Part shown: piece after piece, positions 56,804 to 64,000 of the stretch
Numbering within the stretch: position 1 is the first letter of the stretch
How the letters are laid out: each line of letters starts with the position of its first letter
Assembly: GCA_024280295.1 (NCBI GenBank)
Contig: JAJRQK010000029.1
Location: 124,001 to 188,000, forward strand
Source of the DNA: Bacteroidota bacterium
GTDB taxonomy: Bacteria; Bacteroidota; Bacteroidia; Flavobacteriales_D; Crocinitomicaceae
Direction: 5' to 3'
DNA length: 64,000 bases
Translations under genes and position numbers: made by a program
The notes under the pieces: model-generated
Told to the model about the DNA's origin: nothing
Databases searched by the model: none
The model's input: only the letters and a program-made list of their open reading frames with translations

Positions 56804-56811
56804 CAAAAATA
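56804..56811 (-). promoter_or_regulatory. -7 element of the lipoprotein/ABC operon
   Basis: TATTTTTG on the minus strand fits TANNTTTG. Its place, inside the longest open frame of the lipoprotein gene, decides the start codon at 56765. Confidence 0.55.
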
Positions 56812-56929
56812 CTCACAATCCAACATTGATGTAGGCTAAAGTTAGTGGTTCAGAGAGGTGTGATTGAATATTCTCAATTCTATCAGATGATTAGAAGAGA
56901 TAGAGATGAATGATATTCCTGTGAAATGT

Positions 56930-56937
56930 TATTTTTG
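56930..56937 (+). promoter_or_regulatory. -7 element of the hemB promoter
   Basis: TATTTTTG fits TANNTTTG, 17 nt before the hemB ATG, giving a very short leader. No TTG at -33. Confidence 0.5.
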
Positions 56938-56954
56938 TTTTAAGTAAGAAAATT

Positions 56955-57920
56955 ATGAATAGACGACCTCGGAGAAATAGAAAATCAAGCGCAATTCGCT
57001 CCATGGTGGAGGAAACTAAGTTAGGTACAGAAAATTTAATATACCCTCTATTTATTGAGGATGGTAAAGGTGTGAAGACAGAAATAAAATCGCTTCCAAA
57101 TAACTTTCGATGGTCACTTGATACTTTATTGATTGAGATGGATGAGTGCGTGAATTTAGGTCTTGATAAATTTGTCCTCTTTCCAGCTGTTTCTGAAAGT
57201 TTAAAGGATTCTGTGGCTTCTTACAGTTATGCCTCTGATAATTTTTACCTTGATGCCATTCACCAAATAAAAGATCGTTTTCCCAACATAGAGTTAATGA
57301 GCGATGTTGCTTTAGATCCCTATTCATCTGATGGGCATGATGGGCTTGTTAAGGGCGGGGAAATACTAAACGATGAAACACTTCCAATTCTAGCAAAGAT
57401 GTCGATTGCTCAAGCTCAAGCCGGAATTGACATCATTGGGCCCAGTGATATGATGGACGGGCGCGTTGGTTTTATTCGTGAATCACTTGATGCTGCAAAT
57501 TATAAGGATGTGAGCATAATGTCTTATTGCGCGAAGTATGCAAGTGCTTTTTATGGACCATTTAGAGATGCATTGGATTCAGCACCAAAGGCTGGAGATA
57601 AGAAATCGTATCAGATGAATCCAGCGAATAAGCGTGAAGCCTTAATTGAAGCTGAGTTAGATGTTCAAGAAGGTGCCGATATGTTGATGGTTAAGCCCGC
57701 AACGTTTTATTTGGATGTGATTCAGATGTTGAGAGAAAATTTCGATTTGCCAATTACTGCTTACAATGTAAGTGGTGAGTGTGCGATGGTTTATGCTGCC
57801 AGTGCTAATGGCTGGTTAGATTATGAGTCCGCAATGTTTGAAATGCTTCTTAGTATTCGTAGAGCTGGAGCGGATGGTATTTTGACTTATTTTGCCAAAG
57901 ATTTTGCTCGATTAACGTAA
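56955..57920 (+). CDS. hemB: Delta-aminolevulinic acid dehydratase (porphobilinogen synthase)
   Basis: HemB condenses two 5-aminolevulinate molecules to porphobilinogen in tetrapyrrole synthesis. The 321-residue protein has both active-site lysines, K194 in YCAKYASAFYGPFRDA and K247 in MLMVKPATFYLDV, the latter forming the Schiff base. At the metal site it reads DVALDPYSSDGHDG (117-130), with Ala, Asp and Asp where zinc enzymes have three Cys, so it belongs to the zinc-independent, aspartate-rich (Mg/K-responsive) class. Unusually, the first His of the HGH triplet is Asp here. The gene stands alone with its own -7 element. Confidence 0.96.
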   Translation: MNRRPRRNRKSSAIRSMVEETKLGTENLIYPLFIEDGKGVKTEIKSLPNNFRWSLDTLLIEMDECVNLGLDKFVLFPAVSESLKDSVASYSYASDNFYLDAIHQIKDRFPNIELMSDVALDPYSSDGHDGLVKGGEILNDETLPILAKMSIAQAQAGIDIIGPSDMMDGRVGFIRESLDAANYKDVSIMSYCAKYASAFYGPFRDALDSAPKAGDKKSYQMNPANKREALIEAELDVQEGADMLMVKPATFYLDVIQMLRENFDLPITAYNVSGECAMVYAASANGWLDYESAMFEMLLSIRRAGADGILTYFAKDFARLT

Positions 57921-57969
57921 AAAAGGCATCGAATTTGCAAGATACGTCATTTCTCAATATATTAGATTT

Positions 57970-58923
57970 GTGCAAGAATATAATTTACATCCTGAAAAGC
58001 CTGATTTAATTGAACATCAGCCCAAAAGTAGCCTTTCGGTTACGGTATTCTCATTAGTGATTTTTGTGATGACTTTTTTGCTGTTTTTTGAAGATCAATT
58101 ACAATTTATTTTTCAATTAATGATTGTTCTTGTCGTTCACGAACTTGGACATTTTTTGATGATGAAGAAGTTTAAATATAAGAATGTTAGAATGCTATTT
58201 ATCCCGCTTATGGGAGCTTTCGTTCAAGGTAAAAAGCAAAATTATTCTGAGAAGCAAAATTTTTGGGTCTTAATTGCCGGACCTTTTCCTGGGATATTTA
58301 TTGGACTTGGATTGATATGGTATGCTGGGATTGATCCCAAACATGGATTGTGGATTTCTGAACTGGCAGCACTTTTTTTACTGCTTAACATTATCAATTT
58401 GCTCCCACTTGATCCATTAGATGGGGGTCAGATGTTTAAGTTGTTTGCTTCGAAACGTAAAGAAATTTTCTTAATGATATTTGCGCTTACATCATCGTTG
58501 ATTCTCATTGGAGCTGGCGCGTATGTTTCTCGATTCAATAGTATGGGTTATGTCGTTATTGCTTTTGGATTTATGATGGGACTACGTGTACGATCTTTGC
58601 AAAAGCAATATGCTATGCATCGTGAACTAAAAGGCGAAAATGTCAATTATTCGATTTCATATAAATTATTGAGTAATGAAGACTTTTCAAAAATTAAAGA
58701 AATTGTACTTGATCATACTCCAGCATTGCGCAAATATATTGAGAAGGTGGGGTCTGATATTTCTAATCCAATTCTAGCGAGTCAAGTAAATAATGTTTTA
58801 GAAACTCCTATTGATCGCGATGCAACATTTCTTTTTAAGTCATTGATTGTAATAATTTGGGTGTTTTCGTTCTTCTCGCCAATTATACTTTCCTTGTATT
58901 TTGGTGTTAAATGGCTCGGGTAA
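57970..58923 (+). CDS. M50-family membrane metalloprotease (site-2 protease type)
   Basis: The protein starts with GTG at 57970 and has 317 residues. The zinc motif HELGH is at 57-61 inside a membrane segment (LMIVLVVHELGHFLMM), and the third ligand motif LDPLDGGQMFK follows in a later segment, as in the M50/S2P family. There is no PDZ domain, so it is a minimal form of the intramembrane protease that cleaves anti-sigma factors or other membrane proteins. Substrate unknown. Its stop shares one base with the Smr gene start (TAATG). Confidence 0.87.
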   Translation: MQEYNLHPEKPDLIEHQPKSSLSVTVFSLVIFVMTFLLFFEDQLQFIFQLMIVLVVHELGHFLMMKKFKYKNVRMLFIPLMGAFVQGKKQNYSEKQNFWVLIAGPFPGIFIGLGLIWYAGIDPKHGLWISELAALFLLLNIINLLPLDPLDGGQMFKLFASKRKEIFLMIFALTSSLILIGAGAYVSRFNSMGYVVIAFGFMMGLRVRSLQKQYAMHRELKGENVNYSISYKLLSNEDFSKIKEIVLDHTPALRKYIEKVGSDISNPILASQVNNVLETPIDRDATFLFKSLIVIIWVFSFFSPIILSLYFGVKWLG

Positions 58924-59477
58924 TGCAATTTAAAGCCGGTCAGAAAATCGTTTTCCTTAATGAAGTTGGTGGTGGTATAGTTAAGCAAGAACTTAATCAA
59001 GGGCGAATTATTGTAGAGGATGAGGATGGATTTGAACACAATTGTTTTCCAAATGAAATTGCTCCTATTCATGGAGATGATTACAAGATTAGCTCTGATG
59101 AAATTGTAGCACTGAATGATGATGAGACGTATGCTACGATTCGCCATCAAGTTAAGAAAGGTAATTTAACAGGTAAGCGCAAACCTATTGATGTATGGGA
59201 AATTGACTTACATATTGAATCGATCACTGATTCTCACCGAGGAATGTCGAATGCAGATATTCTATTGAAGCAAATGAGGGAACTTCGTACGTTCTATCAA
59301 CGCGCCCGATCTAAGAGGATTCGTAAACTTGTCATTATTCATGGTGTTGGGCAGGGTGTGCTGCGAGAAGAGGTTCGTGCTTTTTTAGACCGTCAAGAAG
59401 GATTGGATTATTTTGATGCAGATTTCCGTGAATATGGAAAAGGTGCTACAGCAGTTGAAATTAGGTTTAATACTTAA
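58923..59477 (+). CDS. Smr-domain protein (MutS2 C-terminal type)
   Basis: The start is placed at 58923 (MQFKAGQKIVFLNEVGGG), which overlaps the M50 stop by one base. An ATG at 58911 would add four residues. The 184-residue protein has an N-terminal SH3-like/Tudor-like part (residues 1-50) and a C-terminal Smr domain with DLHIESITDSHRGMSN and KLVIIHGVGQGVLREEVR (the DLH and HGxGxG motifs), ending GKGATAVEIRF. Smr domains are nucleases or nucleic-acid binding modules. Role here unknown. Its stop overlaps the convergent glycosyltransferase stop by 4 bp. Confidence 0.9.
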   Translation: MQFKAGQKIVFLNEVGGGIVKQELNQGRIIVEDEDGFEHNCFPNEIAPIHGDDYKISSDEIVALNDDETYATIRHQVKKGNLTGKRKPIDVWEIDLHIESITDSHRGMSNADILLKQMRELRTFYQRARSKRIRKLVIIHGVGQGVLREEVRAFLDRQEGLDYFDADFREYGKGATAVEIRFNT

Positions 59478-60892
59478 GTTTTCCGCTTGTAGAAACTTAG
59501 AATGAAAGGTTCGAATTTTGTTATCTCTTTTTCCAAAATGAAATCACAAAGAATCAGTTCAATCATTTTATTATCTGGATCGACATATTGCGCCCCTGTA
59601 TTCACAAAAACAATCCTGTCCATACTTAATATTTTGGAACTGTTTTCTTCAGCAAGGTAAGATCGAGGGAAGATTCTGTCTTTTTCTAACCGTGAAACTG
59701 TATGTGTGTAATCGCTAAATATCTGCTTGTCGTAGTGGTAAGCAAAAGTCATAAAATACCAGTCTGGGCATAAAATGATTGCTGTGCTATCATTCGTTGA
59801 TGCGATTGTAGTTTGAACTAGTTTATCATCTCCACGGGTGTTTCCTGCTTTAAAATTACTAGTGAATGCCATAAGTATAACCAACCCAAAGCCAACAATC
59901 CATTTCAATTTAGTTCGAACGAAGATCTTATCTAGGGTCATGGCAATAAGTAAGTAGTATGCAATTGATATATAGACTAAATATCGATCATGGAACATCG
60001 GAATTTTAGCTGAAATGATGAACATTAGTAGGTATGGAACTAAAAACCAAATGATGATTACTTTAGCTTGAGGTTTAATTGAATTGCGACGAACGAAAAA
60101 TAGAATAACGCCAACAGATAAAATGACTAGGAAGAGAACAGTGTTTACCGGCTGATTACTAAACTTCCATAGGTTGGTATAGAGTGCTTCAATACCTGGT
60201 GATTCAAGGAATGTCCCTCCCGTTGACGCAGCAGCGAATCTTTTCAATATCAGAGCAGTATAAGGTAGGTAAAGTACACCTGTGATTGCCCATGATGCAA
60301 AAAGTGGTTTCCAAGCAGTTACCCTGTATTGGCGAATTAGAATGAAACTTAAAAATTGGATAAATAAAACAAAAAAACCGAAGAAATGAGTGTAAATAAG
60401 TAGAACATTCAATAGAGCTAAGACGAAAACTTTTCGCTTTCGAAGATCTATTGTTATCTGTAAAAAGACAATCATCGAGTAAACCGTCAATAAAACAAAA
60501 AGTGCGTAAGGTCGACATTCATGCGCGAAGTAGATATGATAGCTTGCAAATGTAAAGATCAGTGATGCAATTATTCCAGTGTACTTTGATGCGTATTTAT
60601 TCCCAAGTTGAAAGATTCCAACAGCAGTGATTGAACTAAAGAGAAGTGGCAATAAGCGGACTGAAAAAGGACTCGTTCCAAACAGTTGAACCCAATACTT
60701 CATCAACAGAGTGAAGAATGGAGGATTGTTCTCTGTCTCAAACATAGCGAAGAGTGTATCGTAATCAGCTTGAGCGTAGAATATGGTAAATGGTTCATCT
60801 CCACCAATTGGTGTGCCTTCAATAAAAATTAGTTTGACAATAATATTTAGAAGAAAAATCCCAGCAGGCAGTATGAATTTTTGTGCATTCAC
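59474..60892 (-). CDS. GT39/PMT-type membrane glycosyltransferase
   Basis: The 472-residue protein has 11 or so membrane segments and the acidic motif GGDEPFTIFYAQADYD in the first outer loop, where PMT/ArnT-type enzymes hold the catalytic Asp-Glu pair. RLLPLLFSSITAVGIFQLG and CRPYALFVLLTVYS are typical of the family. Such enzymes transfer a sugar from a polyprenyl carrier to protein, lipid A or a glycolipid on the outer face. Its ATG lies in the stop of the following upstream gene (ATGA at 60889-60892). It forms an operon with the next two glycosyltransferases. Confidence 0.85.
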   Translation of the reverse strand: MNAQKFILPAGIFLLNIIVKLIFIEGTPIGGDEPFTIFYAQADYDTLFAMFETENNPPFFTLLMKYWVQLFGTSPFSVRLLPLLFSSITAVGIFQLGNKYASKYTGIIASLIFTFASYHIYFAHECRPYALFVLLTVYSMIVFLQITIDLRKRKVFVLALLNVLLIYTHFFGFFVLFIQFLSFILIRQYRVTAWKPLFASWAITGVLYLPYTALILKRFAAASTGGTFLESPGIEALYTNLWKFSNQPVNTVLFLVILSVGVILFFVRRNSIKPQAKVIIIWFLVPYLLMFIISAKIPMFHDRYLVYISIAYYLLIAMTLDKIFVRTKLKWIVGFGLVILMAFTSNFKAGNTRGDDKLVQTTIASTNDSTAIILCPDWYFMTFAYHYDKQIFSDYTHTVSRLEKDRIFPRSYLAEENSSKILSMDRIVFVNTGAQYVDPDNKMIELILCDFILEKEITKFEPFILSFYKRKT

Positions 60893-62523
60893 TTAGGATC
60901 TCTTTGGTAAAACCTAAATCCGCCTTCGATTTTAATTAGTTTGATGTCAGGGAATCTCTCAAGCCCAAGATTTGTGATTTTAGTAATCATGTAGACTCGC
61001 TTGTTAATTGGTCCTTTCACTAACCAATTCTGATCACGACTTTCAATCGAGCCTGAAGTTGTTTGTGCATAAAAATAGGGTGCGTAACTCTTGTAGAATG
61101 TTTCAATATAGCAGTCTTCATTTGCAATCTCTTCATAAAAGTTAATCACAGGACCTTGTGTCATCGAATCAACTTTTGGCATTACAGTAAGTAGGATCAC
61201 TAGAAGGGATAATCCAGTGCCAGAAGCTGCTGACAATAACATTTTATCGAATTGTCCTTTTCTGAAATGAATGAATCCTATGATGATGAAAACTAATAAA
61301 ATAACACCTCCCAAACTATCGATATATGTCCAAGGAGTGGTGTTTTCTATCGATGCAACCGCAAAAGGATCATTCATTTTACTAATTAACCAATCCTTTT
61401 GTTTCAATAGTAGAGGAAATGTGATCATAACAGCACTCATTATTAATCCAATGCTAATGAATAGGATCGATACGTATTTTTTAAGTTCAAATGTTCCCTT
61501 TGAAGCTCGGTAGATACTTAATGCTGCTAAAAATGACAATGGAGCGTATGTCATTGATGAATAATGAATTATTTTGGTTGTCGTAATACTGAAAAGAATC
61601 AAAACAACCCAAAAAAGACAGAGCATCCACGTTTTCATGTCTAGAATTGTTGGTGGTCGTTTTCTAAATAGGTAGGGAAGTGCAAAAATGGACATTGGAA
61701 AACAGCCAAGGCCTACAACAATGAAGTGGTAGTAAAACGGTTGTTCATGTCCCGCTACAGGAGTTCTAAACAGTTCAATTTGATATTCGATGAACTTAAT
61801 AATGATGTCAAATCCATTTTGATAGACTTCGAGTGAAAGCCAAAACCCAATTATTAGAAACATACCTCCAATGAATGCGAGAACTGATAGTAACGACGGG
61901 AAGACTTTAAAGCGTTTTACAACAATATATACCGCAAAGGTCAAGCCTAGAAGAAGAAATCCAACAGGACCTTTTGTGATCACGCTTAATCCAGAGAATA
62001 ATCCAGCATACAACGCTAGTCTCCAGATAGACTGACCATCTTTTGCCAATACACGGATCATAAAATAAATCGAAAGAAAGATGAAGTAGTTAAAAACAGG
62101 ATCTATGATTCCAGATTTGAAATAAAGATGCGGTAGCAAGGATGCAAAAAAAACGATTGACCAAATCAACCCAAATTTTGCCGAAAAGTGGCGTTTCCCA
62201 ATAAAATAGAAAGTGAATAAATAGATGAGTCCGAAGATGGCATTTGGGAACCGTGCCGCGAAATCACCTACACCAAAAATCTTCATTGATGCAACTTGCA
62301 GCCAAAAGAAGAACGGTGGTTTTTCCCAGAACGGGAGATAATTAATCTGGACACGCAGGTAATCACCACTCTCAATCATCTCACGAGCAGATTCCGCAAA
62401 ATTGATTTCATCCCAGTCAAAAAGATGAATGTGCCCAATTCCAATTACAAAGAATGCAGACAAAAAAACAAGAAAAGCATAGGTGTATTTCCTTTGGGAA
62501 GCTATGCGATCAAGGATTGACAT
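60889..62523 (-). CDS. ArnT-like GT39 membrane glycosyltransferase
   Basis: The 544-residue protein shows the classical PMT/ArnT start HLFDWDEINFAESAREM and NYLPFWEKPPFFFWLQ, with about 12 membrane segments and a soluble periplasmic C-terminal part of about 100 residues. The Asp-Glu of WDE is the expected catalytic pair. The sugar and the acceptor cannot be told from sequence. ArnT itself adds aminoarabinose to lipid A, but relatives have other targets. It lies between the GT2 gene (37 bp) and the second GT39 gene (4-bp overlap). Confidence 0.9.
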   Translation of the reverse strand: MSILDRIASQRKYTYAFLVFLSAFFVIGIGHIHLFDWDEINFAESAREMIESGDYLRVQINYLPFWEKPPFFFWLQVASMKIFGVGDFAARFPNAIFGLIYLFTFYFIGKRHFSAKFGLIWSIVFFASLLPHLYFKSGIIDPVFNYFIFLSIYFMIRVLAKDGQSIWRLALYAGLFSGLSVITKGPVGFLLLGLTFAVYIVVKRFKVFPSLLSVLAFIGGMFLIIGFWLSLEVYQNGFDIIIKFIEYQIELFRTPVAGHEQPFYYHFIVVGLGCFPMSIFALPYLFRKRPPTILDMKTWMLCLFWVVLILFSITTTKIIHYSSMTYAPLSFLAALSIYRASKGTFELKKYVSILFISIGLIMSAVMITFPLLLKQKDWLISKMNDPFAVASIENTTPWTYIDSLGGVILLVFIIIGFIHFRKGQFDKMLLSAASGTGLSLLVILLTVMPKVDSMTQGPVINFYEEIANEDCYIETFYKSYAPYFYAQTTSGSIESRDQNWLVKGPINKRVYMITKITNLGLERFPDIKLIKIEGGFRFYQRDPK

Positions 62524-62560
62524 GGATAAATCTAATGTTTCGTGAAAGCTAAGTTAGCAA

Positions 62561-63304
62561 CTACGAGTGAAACTTCTTAGATTTTGCAATTCCGATTTTA
62601 TTAAAGAAGTACATCCAAGATACTCCGAGGACTCCTAATCCATAAGTTGTACTTCGACTTATGTTTATTGAAGATGCATCGTCGAAGTATTTAGTTGGAC
62701 AAGTAATCTCCGCAATTTCAAACCCTTTGTAGAAGATTTGAGCTAGCATTTGATTGTCAAAAATGAAATCGTCAGAATTGATATTATAGTTTACAGATTC
62801 CAAAACTTCCTTCGAAAACATTCTGTAGCCAGTATGGTATTCCGAAAGCTTTTGATTCATCAATATGTTTTGAGATAAAGTTAAAAAGCGATTTGCGATA
62901 TATTTATAGAGTGGCATTCCACCTTTTCTTGCCCCTTTCCCAAGTATTCTTGATCCGATGACGCATGGATATACATCGTTTGCGATTAAATGCGCCATGC
63001 TCTCAATTAATTTCGGAGTATATTGATAATCGGGATGAAGCATAACAACAATGTCTGCTTCTAATTCAAGTGCTTTGTTGTAACATGTTTTCTGGTTTCC
63101 ACCATATCCTTGATTCTTTTCATGCCGGATTACATGCTGAATTCCAATTTTTCGGGCAAGATCAGAAGTCTCATCGCTACTTTTATCATCCACTAAAACT
63201 ACCTCATCAACGATGTCGAATGGAATTTCGTTATACGTCTTTTCAAGTGTTTTAGCCGCGTTGTACGCAGGTAGTATTACAACTAGTTTTTTCCCCTTAA
63301 TCAT
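62561..63304 (-). CDS. Family 2 glycosyltransferase, polyprenyl-phosphate sugar synthase type
   Basis: The 247-residue GT-A enzyme has LVVILPAYNAAKTL, the nucleotide-binding VVLVDDKSSDETSDL, NQGYGGNQKTCYNKALEL, the metal-binding segment VMLHPDYQYTPKLI and a C-terminal hydrophobic segment (LGVLGVSWMYFF). In place of the usual DxD it has HPDYQY with a single Asp. Its place at the head of an operon with two GT39 genes suggests that it makes the lipid-linked sugar donor for them. A TATTTTTG -7 element is at 63328-63335. Confidence 0.9.
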   Translation of the reverse strand: MIKGKKLVVILPAYNAAKTLEKTYNEIPFDIVDEVVLVDDKSSDETSDLARKIGIQHVIRHEKNQGYGGNQKTCYNKALELEADIVVMLHPDYQYTPKLIESMAHLIANDVYPCVIGSRILGKGARKGGMPLYKYIANRFLTLSQNILMNQKLSEYHTGYRMFSKEVLESVNYNINSDDFIFDNQMLAQIFYKGFEIAEITCPTKYFDDASSINISRSTTYGLGVLGVSWMYFFNKIGIAKSKKFHS

Positions 63305-63327
63305 ATTGGTTCTTCAAAATTGTTGTG

Positions 63328-63335
63328 CAAAAATA
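63328..63335 (-). promoter_or_regulatory. -7 element of the glycosyltransferase operon
   Basis: TATTTTTG on the minus strand, followed by CAC, fits TANNTTTG and lies 23 nt before the GT2 ATG. Confidence 0.5.
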
Positions 63336-63397
63336 AAACAATCATTCGCAATAGGAACGTTTCATCTCAACTTCTAGTATTGAGTCATCCAATTTCT

Positions 63398-63880
63398 TTA
63401 AAGATCTTGTCGGAAAGTGTGAATATCGTTATGATTTTCCTCAATCTTATCTTTCACTCTTTTGATTGACATTGTCAGTATAAGTAGATCAGGGGTTGCA
63501 TTTTTTGTCAACCAATCGATGCTAGCTCGTTCATCCTCGACTGCATCCGCTATGTGATAGAGAATTTCAAAATCATGGACTTGCAACCAACGAAGTGCGC
63601 TCTCATTTCCTTCAGCAGCATTAATCATTGCTAATAAATGTGGGTATCCATTGTCTTGAAGCCAGTTTCTCGCTTCATCTTTTAGGTAGATAGCATAAGT
63701 AGCCATGAACAGTTCTTTGTAGCCGTTTTCTTTCAGCCACAGCATAATTTCATCGTTTCCTTCGATTGCTTTACTCCAAGCAATAATAACTTTCGCTGAA
63801 TAGTCGATTTGTTTCATCGAAACCTTGGATATTTCGTCCGCAACTATTTCGCGTTTTTTCTTTTTGAACCAACTAAACAT
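63398..63880 (-). CDS. Protein of five exact-period 25-residue helical repeats, unknown function
   Basis: The start is placed at 63880 (MFSWFKKKKRE). The 160-residue protein is cytoplasmic by sequence, with a basic N-terminus. From residue 23 to 147 it consists of five repeats of exactly 25 residues; the last four begin with W at 48, 73, 98 and 123 (WLKENGYKELFMA, WLQDNGYPHLLAM, WLQVHDFEILYHI, WLTKNATPDLLIL). The pattern suggests two short helices per repeat stacking into a small solenoid for protein binding. I do not recognise the family. Its ATG lies 8 bp inside the end of the SpmA/B-like gene, so the two are translated together. Confidence 0.8.
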   Translation of the reverse strand: MFSWFKKKKREIVADEISKVSMKQIDYSAKVIIAWSKAIEGNDEIMLWLKENGYKELFMATYAIYLKDEARNWLQDNGYPHLLAMINAAEGNESALRWLQVHDFEILYHIADAVEDERASIDWLTKNATPDLLILTMSIKRVKDKIEENHNDIHTFRQDL

Positions 63881-64000
63881 TGCTGTAGAATAAATAGGAG
63901 ATAATAATGGCGGCAATTACTCCTGCTAAATCAGCGAGTAATCCAACTCCAGCAGCATAGCGCGTATTTTTTATTCCAACAGAACCAAAGTAAACCGCAA
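63873..64000 (-). CDS. Nucleoside-recognition/spore-maturation (SpmA/SpmB)-type membrane protein, 5' part outside window
   Basis: Only the last 41 codons are in the window, in an open frame ending with TAG at 63873. They read AVYFGSVGIKNTRYAAGV, then LLADLAGVIAAIIISYLF and YSNV, which matches the conserved C-terminus of SpmB-type proteins (YFGSVGI, ADLAG followed by a membrane helix). In Bacteroidota SpmA and SpmB halves are often fused in one chain with no link to spores. The function is unknown, probably transport or envelope related. The end overlaps the next gene by 8 bp. Confidence 0.75.
   Translation of the reverse strand, partial: AVYFGSVGIKNTRYAAGVGLLADLAGVIAAIIISYLFYSNV

Noticed and set aside
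63398-63880. Ankyrin-repeat annotation for the 25-residue repeat protein
   Set aside because: Ankyrin repeats are 33 residues with a TPLH motif. The period here is 25 and the motif is absent.
1-64000. CRISPR arrays, insertion sequences, rRNA operons, prophage
   Set aside because: No regularly spaced repeats, transposase or integrase motifs, rRNA sequence or phage genes were seen on either strand.

Overview
The window reads as chromosomal DNA of a Bacteroidota bacterium, most likely of the order Flavobacteriales. Supporting signs seen in the sequence: type IX secretion (T9SS) C-terminal sorting domains, a PorE-like TPR/PD40/OmpA protein, a Porin_10-type outer-membrane protein, a large-subunit carbamoyl-phosphate synthase without the usual C-terminal regulatory domain, a prolyl-tRNA synthetase of the eukaryote/archaeal-like type, and eleven -7 elements of the Bacteroidota form TANNTTTG in front of genes. 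I cannot name the genus from the sequence.

Left end (1-9.1 kb), next to the tmRNA gene: a minus-strand metal-efflux operon (response regulator, histidine kinase, CzcA-type RND pump fused to a TolC-type outer-membrane factor, and an adaptor lipoprotein cut by the window edge). The regulator is broken by a one-base frameshift. A 44-bp perfect palindrome lies in the divergent gap upstream, followed by a T9SS cargo gene that is also broken by a one-base frameshift. Lines I counted here are about 25-27% GC against 43% in a line of clpB, so this may be an island abutting ssrA.

9.2-30 kb: ssrA (tmRNA, minus), a J-domain/KTSC protein, carB with a coupled small membrane protein, a double-DTG aspartic protease, a lipoprotein with a YqaE/Pmp3 membrane tail, a glycosyltransferase pair, a PyrR-like phosphoribosyltransferase coupled to murQ, clpC, gyrA plus a TPR protein, and a tight hutG-hutF-hutD operon for the last steps of histidine degradation.

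30-52 kb: a T9SS sorting-domain fossil, rpsA with a structured leader, the PorE-like gene, a DUF1573 lipoprotein, an S41 C-terminal protease, an NlpC/P60 hydrolase, clpB, a GH73/LysM glucosaminidase, a TPR-like unknown, a PKD-repeat T9SS cargo protein, proS with an unknown partner, two identical tandem tRNA-Glu(TTC) genes leading into rpsT, a Porin_10 protein and fabG.

52-64 kb: an operon of two small exported proteins and a large TerB-like/FHA-like/ABCG half-transporter, hemB of the aspartate-rich type, an M50 protease coupled to an Smr-domain protein, a three-gene glycosyltransferase operon (two GT39, one GT2), and at the right edge a protein made of five 25-residue repeats coupled to a truncated SpmA/SpmB-type membrane protein. 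No rRNA, insertion sequence or CRISPR array was seen.
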